31,711 nucleotides of DNA from a virus, in IMG/VR virus record IMGVR_UViG_3300022868_000068, positions 1-31,711 of that record. The stretch is one strand, 5' to 3'. Below the pieces are notes generated by a model. It saw only the letters and a program-made list of their open reading frames with translations. It was not told where the DNA came from and searched no databases. Shown here piece after piece: positions 27,560 through 31,711 of the stretch; positions within the stretch are counted from its first letter, which is position 1; every line of letters begins with the position of its first letter. The translations under genes were made by a program, and so were the position numbers.

Positions 27560-28679
27560 TTTAAAAAGTAATAAAGCTTCAGCCTATAATCAAAATGTAC
27601 CGCTGGCTTTGCTTAAAATTTCAACACTTGAAAAAAGTAGGGGTAATAGTGTTGAATTTAGAAATAGAGGTAAATTGCCACAAAGGACGCCTGATAAAAT
27701 TTGTTTCTCTCCCATATTTTTATTCAATATAAAAAATGATATTGCATATATTAAAGCGTATAAAGAGAAATACCCAAAAGCTGAAATAGAAATTGGCGGA
27801 ATTGTTGCTACATATACTCCTGATATTTTTAAAAAGCACACGCCGTTTGCAAAAATAACTGAAGGATTTGTCCGAGAAATAGAAATTCAAAAACCCGACT
27901 ATAGCATTGCAGGAATTGATTCTTCCTATGGATTCACTTCAAGGGGCTGTATAAATAAATGTCCGTGGTGCGTTGTGCCAAAGAACGAAGGAGATTTAAA
28001 AATCAATAAGACATGGGAAAACAACCTGGACAGTAAACATGATTTTTTTAAAGCTATGGATAATAATATATTGGCTTGCCCGATTGAGCATATTGAATCA
28101 GTTATGATGTGTATGAAAAAACGCAATATGCAAATTGACTTTAATCAGGCTATGGACTGCGTAAAGTTTGCAGAAAATGAAAATATAGCTAAAATGTTTT
28201 CTAAATATCCTAGAGCATTTAGACACATCCGCTTTGCATGGGATAGTCATAGACAAGACAAATCAGTTGAAAAAACTTTATCATTACTTAAAAAATATAA
28301 TCTAAAACCTAACGGCGGTAATAATATGTGGTATGTTCTTTATGGTTTTAGTGATAAATATGAAGATGTTTATTTGAGAATAAAAAAACTACTATCAGTA
28401 GAAGGCTATCATAGAATTAAGCTAATGCGGTATAGGGATATAAGAACAGGGTTATATTCTAACGCATGGAGCGGAATAGATAAATTGTTGTCAGATTTTG
28501 TTGCTACCGTTACTCCTACCGGAGTATTAGCTAATAATCATTTAGAAATGCTAGGAGATAATCCAAAAGATTTTATGAAAATAATGGAAGTGGCGATAGC
28601 TTATAAAAAGAAAACAAAGAGATTAATGGGAAAAATTGATAGAGCCAATCTTTTACAGGCGGTAAAGCAGAGAAAATAA
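27537..28679 (+). CDS. Radical SAM enzyme with B12-binding-like N-terminus
   Basis: A 380-residue enzyme. 'GFTSRGCINKCPWCVVPKNE' holds the radical SAM CxxxCxxC motif (Cys138, Cys142, Cys145), which binds a 4Fe-4S cluster. The N-terminal ~115 residues, 'KNILLVDLKSNKASAYNQNV' and 'PKAEIEIGGIVATYTPDIFK', resemble the Rossmann B12-binding domain of class B-like radical SAM proteins, though the cobalamin-binding DxHxxG motif is not evident. The barrel continues with 'KMFSKYPRAFRHIRFAWDS' and 'MWYVLYGFSDKYEDVYLRIK'. Phages encode such enzymes near DNA modification genes; the substrate is unknown. It is the last gene before the late promoter. Confidence 0.85.
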   Translation: MKNILLVDLKSNKASAYNQNVPLALLKISTLEKSRGNSVEFRNRGKLPQRTPDKICFSPIFLFNIKNDIAYIKAYKEKYPKAEIEIGGIVATYTPDIFKKHTPFAKITEGFVREIEIQKPDYSIAGIDSSYGFTSRGCINKCPWCVVPKNEGDLKINKTWENNLDSKHDFFKAMDNNILACPIEHIESVMMCMKKRNMQIDFNQAMDCVKFAENENIAKMFSKYPRAFRHIRFAWDSHRQDKSVEKTLSLLKKYNLKPNGGNNMWYVLYGFSDKYEDVYLRIKKLLSVEGYHRIKLMRYRDIRTGLYSNAWSGIDKLLSDFVATVTPTGVLANNHLEMLGDNPKDFMKIMEVAIAYKKKTKRLMGKIDRANLLQAVKQRK

Positions 28680-28692
28680 AGTAACCTACCTA

Positions 28693-28720
28693 TTGACATA
28701 ATCTCCTGCTCATGTATAAT
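28693..28720 (+). promoter_or_regulatory. Late promoter, consensus hexamers
   Basis: TTGACA (28693-28698), 16-base spacer, TATAAT (28715-28720). Transcription would start at about 28727, which is the A of the terminase small subunit ATG, leaving no leader. It would drive terminase, portal, capsid and tail genes round the circle to the terminator at 15581. Confidence 0.88.
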
Positions 28721-28731
28721 AATTGCATGAG
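28709..28731 (+). promoter_or_regulatory. Inverted repeat around the late -10 box, operator candidate
   Basis: CTCATG (28709-28714) and CATGAG (28726-28731) are exact reverse complements and lie directly on each side of the -10 hexamer; the second half contains the terminase start codon. A dimeric regulator there would block late transcription. It could also be a chance result of a six-base match. Confidence 0.45.
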
Positions 28732-29158
28732 TAAGAAAAAAAATCTAGGTGGCAGACCAAGAAAATTAGCTAATATTGATTTAAAGCAAGTTGAAATTCT
28801 TTCAGGTTTAGGATTGACCGAAGGGGATATTGCTGTTTTTTTGGGAGTAAAGAAAATCACTGTTATAAGAAATAAGAAAAAAGACCACAGTTTTGATACC
28901 GCTATAAAAAGAGGACAGATTCAAGGAAAGGTATCAATGACCAAAGCTCTATACAATAACGGTCTAACTGGCAATCTAGGAGCTCAATGCTTCTATCTCT
29001 GCAATAGGTTTCCTGCCGAATGGAAGAATGTACAAAAGATTGACACTACAGTTAAGATGGATTCCCCAAAGGTTATTACCTTGCTCCCCGACAGTACCCT
29101 TACCAAAAGACTACAAGACCCTAGTGATGACATTTCTAAACCGCCAGTGGTTAAATGA
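28727..29158 (+). CDS. Terminase small subunit
   Basis: I start at the ATG at 28727; an ATG at 28712 would lie inside the promoter. The 143-residue product starts MSKKKNLGGRPRKLANIDLK and has the helix-turn-helix 'LSGLGLTEGDIAVFLGVKKI', then 'KALYNNGLTGNLGAQCFYLC' and 'NRFPAEWKNV', all typical of small terminase proteins of this class (HTH, then oligomerisation helices, 'A..f.lkn..p..w'). It recognises phage DNA and directs packaging. No ribosome site can be transcribed before this ATG from the promoter, so leaderless translation is implied. Coupled by ATGA to the large subunit. Confidence 0.85.
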   Translation: MSKKKNLGGRPRKLANIDLKQVEILSGLGLTEGDIAVFLGVKKITVIRNKKKDHSFDTAIKRGQIQGKVSMTKALYNNGLTGNLGAQCFYLCNRFPAEWKNVQKIDTTVKMDSPKVITLLPDSTLTKRLQDPSDDISKPPVVK

Positions 29159-30351
29159 GTGAATTAATATTTACCCGTCTTTTTTACTGTAATCTAAAAT
29201 ATAAGAATCCAATTATTGTCCATGTTGGCGGAACTAGGTCTAGCAAATCATACAGCGTGGCTCAAACTATCTGCTATAAGTTTTTAAATGAATCTAAAAA
29301 AGATTTTCTAGTGGTACGCAAAACTTTCCCTGCTTTAAAGCGTACCGCTTATAAAGATATTATTGATGTGTTAAAAGAATGGAATGTTTATAATCCCTAC
29401 AATCATAATTTATCAGACCATACTATAAAGAATAAAGCTAACGGTAGTACTATAAATTTTGTTTCCATTGATGACCCTGAAAAGATTAAGTCTACTGGCT
29501 ATAATTATATATGGATTGAAGAGGCTATAGAATTTTCCATTGATGACTTTTGGATTTTACGCATGAGATTATCAGGCAAGAAATTAGAGCACGAAAAAAA
29601 TCAGATATTCATTACACTAAATCCCAGCGATGTTTACTCCTGGGTAAATACTAAGCTGAAAGATAATCCCGACGCTAAATTTATTTATTCAAATTTTGTA
29701 GACAATCCAACGCTTGATAAAGATTATACCGATATGCTCAGAAATTCAAAAAATGAGGATATGGATTATTATAGAGTTTATGCTTTGGGAGAATGGACTT
29801 CGCCACAGTCTTTGATTTACAATAACTACACGGTAATAAAAGATATTGACTTTCCTACAGAATTTGATGATACGATTTACGGATTAGACTTTGGATATAA
29901 TAACCCGACTGCTTTAATCAAGGTAGGAATTAAAGACCAAAAGAATTTATATATATCAGAGGAAATTTACCAAAGTCTATTGACTAATGCAGATTTAACT
30001 GCAAAAATTAAAACAGAAGTAAATGATATTGGTCATACAAGAATTTATGCGGACAGCGCAGAGCCGGACAGAATCTTTGAATTAAACAATGCCGATTTAA
30101 ATGTCTTCAATGCAGACAAAGGCAAAGGCTCAGTAGGAAATGGAATTGATTTTTTAAAGCGATGTAAGCTGTACATTAATGAAAACGCCGTTAGCGTGAT
30201 AAAAGAATTACAAGCTTACAAGTGGAAAAAAGATAGGGCGGGGAATGTTTTAGATGAGCCTGCAAAATTTAATGACCATGCGATGGACGCCATACGGTAT
30301 GCGATTTATACGCACAATTTAAACAGTGGAATAGGGATAAGCGTTTTATGA
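29155..30351 (+). CDS. Terminase large subunit
   Basis: A 398-residue packaging motor protein, coupled by ATGA to the small subunit. ATPase: Walker A-like 'HVGGTRSSKSYSVAQ' (residues 24-38), Walker B 'NYIWIEEAIEF' (Glu122/Glu123), 'IFITLNPSD' as the coupling motif. Nuclease: 'IYGLDFGYNNPTALIKVG' (Asp245), 'RIYADSAEPDRI' (Asp300) and 'FNDHAMDAIRYAI' (Asp374, Asp378). The layout and length agree with the Terminase_3 / SPP1 gp2-like family, often headful packagers. That would fit a circularly permuted genome, in line with this contig's cut point. Confidence 0.95.
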   Translation: MSELIFTRLFYCNLKYKNPIIVHVGGTRSSKSYSVAQTICYKFLNESKKDFLVVRKTFPALKRTAYKDIIDVLKEWNVYNPYNHNLSDHTIKNKANGSTINFVSIDDPEKIKSTGYNYIWIEEAIEFSIDDFWILRMRLSGKKLEHEKNQIFITLNPSDVYSWVNTKLKDNPDAKFIYSNFVDNPTLDKDYTDMLRNSKNEDMDYYRVYALGEWTSPQSLIYNNYTVIKDIDFPTEFDDTIYGLDFGYNNPTALIKVGIKDQKNLYISEEIYQSLLTNADLTAKIKTEVNDIGHTRIYADSAEPDRIFELNNADLNVFNADKGKGSVGNGIDFLKRCKLYINENAVSVIKELQAYKWKKDRAGNVLDEPAKFNDHAMDAIRYAIYTHNLNSGIGISVL

Positions 30352-31711
30352 AAAATCTATTACCAACTTTCAGCAAACTATTTTCAAAAGAAAACAAACT
30401 TTCAAATGCTCCTAGTAAATTATCTTTCTTTGCTCCAACAATAAGCGATTTATTTGGAAAGCAAAATACAAGACTGCCAGACCCAGCTAATCATCAATAT
30501 GAAAGATATGTAAATGCTTATGCAGACCAAGCGTGGGTCTATGCTTGCGTATCTGCAATTGTAAACACACTATCCGATTTAGAGTTTGTGATAAGAAATG
30601 AGAAGGGTGTTATTGTAGAAAATCATCCTGCTTTGAATTTGCTATATACTCCGAATTCTTTTATGACCATACGGCAATTATTTAATTATCTTTCAGGTGG
30701 ACTTGAACTTACTGGAAACGCTTATCTATTAAAAGATAATTTGACAGCAGGAAGACCGACTACACTATTCCCATTAATGCCTCAGTATATAAAAATAAAA
30801 CCTAGCGGAGACCCTGAGAATCCCATCAAAGAATTTCAATATAATATTAATGGCACAAAAAAACATTATCTATCCGAAGATGTAATCCACTTTAAATTTT
30901 ATAATGCCGCTGATTTTTACTATGGTCTTGCTCCTCTTGCGGCGGCGAGAACTCCTGCTGATACTTTGCAGGCTTCTGAGAAATACAACGAAGCATTTTT
31001 TAATAATTCAGCACGCCCCGACGGCATATTAAGCTCTGATAACCGTGTGGATGAGCCTAGTAAAAATAGAATGCTCAAGATGTGGAATGATAAATTTAGA
31101 GGTGAAGAGAAAGCACATAAAACTGTAGTGTTAAGCGACGGCGTTAAATGGCAACAGATGGGTATGAGCCAAAAGGATATGGAGTATATTCAAGGGCAGA
31201 AATTATCAAGGGAAACCGTGTGTGCTATTTTCGGCGTACCGCCTGCGATGGTGGGTCTATTTGAATTTGCTCCTCAGTTTAATACCAAAGAACAGCAAAA
31301 GATTTTTTACCAAAACACCATAATCCCGAAGGCAAAAGTCATAGCCGAAACATTAACTGAATTCTTATTGCCAGCTTTTGACAATACTAAAAAGCATTAT
31401 TTCAGTATTGACCTTTCTAATATTAATGTTTTAAGAGAAGACATAACCGAGAAAGCGCCTAGTGCTACTCTGTATCAGAAAATGGGATTTACCCGCAATG
31501 AGGTTACCGTCGCACTGGGTTTACCGTTTCCTATTACCAAAGATGGCGACATAAGACATGAGCCTGATTATATTATTACCTCGCCTACTGGAATATTAAA
31601 CGCTCCGAAGGCAGATAGTAAACTATTCACAATGGGTTCTAAGCGTTTGTCTAGGGTGCAAGTAACCCAATATATGAATGAGCGGGACGCTCTGCTTGCT
31701 ATTCATGGCAG
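30348..31711 (+). CDS. Portal protein (3' truncated)
   Basis: ATG at 30348 overlaps the large terminase stop (ATGA). The frame stays open to the end of the window, giving at least 454 residues. 'AYADQAWVYACVSAIVNTLS', 'ENHPALNLLYTPNSFMTIRQ', 'ELTGNAYLLKDN', 'FYNAADFYYGLAPLAAAR' and 'SRETVCAIFGVPPAMVGLFE' are typical of HK97-type portal proteins, including the Gly-Asn-Ala-Tyr and the 'IfGVPP.mvg' motifs. It forms the dodecameric ring at the capsid vertex. HK97-type portals are often near 400-450 residues, so this one is about complete or has a C-terminal extension. Confidence 0.95.
   Translation, partial: MKNLLPTFSKLFSKENKLSNAPSKLSFFAPTISDLFGKQNTRLPDPANHQYERYVNAYADQAWVYACVSAIVNTLSDLEFVIRNEKGVIVENHPALNLLYTPNSFMTIRQLFNYLSGGLELTGNAYLLKDNLTAGRPTTLFPLMPQYIKIKPSGDPENPIKEFQYNINGTKKHYLSEDVIHFKFYNAADFYYGLAPLAAARTPADTLQASEKYNEAFFNNSARPDGILSSDNRVDEPSKNRMLKMWNDKFRGEEKAHKTVVLSDGVKWQQMGMSQKDMEYIQGQKLSRETVCAIFGVPPAMVGLFEFAPQFNTKEQQKIFYQNTIIPKAKVIAETLTEFLLPAFDNTKKHYFSIDLSNINVLREDITEKAPSATLYQKMGFTRNEVTVALGLPFPITKDGDIRHEPDYIITSPTGILNAPKADSKLFTMGSKRLSRVQVTQYMNERDALLAIHG

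Overview
This window is almost the whole genome of a tailed double-stranded DNA bacteriophage of siphovirus type. Every supportable gene lies on the + strand, genes are tightly packed with many ATGA and TAATG stop/start overlaps, and no stretch over 300 bases lacks a gene. The sequence starts inside the major capsid gene and ends inside the portal gene. In most phages of this class these two lie next to each other with only a protease or scaffold gene between, so the contig looks like a circular (or circularly permuted) genome cut between portal and capsid, lacking perhaps one or two genes. The host cannot be named. DNA is AT-rich by eye, Shine-Dalgarno sites are strong, promoters are sigma70-like, and several proteins carry Sec signal peptides, which fits a diderm bacterium but does not prove it. 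There is no integrase, excisionase or CI-type repressor here, so nothing supports a temperate lifestyle.

Layout. 1-3911: capsid, a membrane-segment protein, head-tail connector, closure and completion proteins, tail terminator-like protein and tail tube protein with an Ig-like domain. 3980-10322: tail assembly chaperone with a -1 frameshift extension, tape measure, distal tail protein, large tail-tip protein. 10346-12074: three proteins with export signals where tail fibres are usually found. 12076-15556: lysis and accessory region with a CHAP-like endolysin candidate, a PP-loop (PAPS reductase-like) enzyme, small leader ORFs and a holin-like protein, closed by a strong intrinsic terminator at 15581-15609.

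15688-28679: early/middle region. A consensus promoter overlapped by two palindromic operators drives tandem cassettes of very small genes (a duplicated acidic 47-residue protein plus a different second gene in each copy), then DNA-binding and zinc-ribbon proteins, a Sak4-like annealing ATPase with a DUF669 partner, two tandem DNA methyltransferases, a replication initiator with internal iterons, a DnaC-like loader, small membrane proteins, a glycosyltransferase, a RusA resolvase, a VRR-NUC nuclease, a ParB-like protein and a radical SAM enzyme. No polymerase or replicative helicase is seen, so host replisome recruitment at an origin inside the initiator gene is likely. 28693-31711: a late promoter that abuts the terminase small subunit start codon, then terminase large subunit and portal, continuing around the circle into the capsid.

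Most interesting leads: the constant-flank/variable-core cassette array at 15.75-16.8 kb; two intergenic RNA elements with interleaved complementarity (19711-19785 and 22329-22405); the exported fibre-like proteins; and the set of ParB-like, radical SAM, glycosyltransferase, PP-loop and methyltransferase genes, which could act on phage DNA bases.
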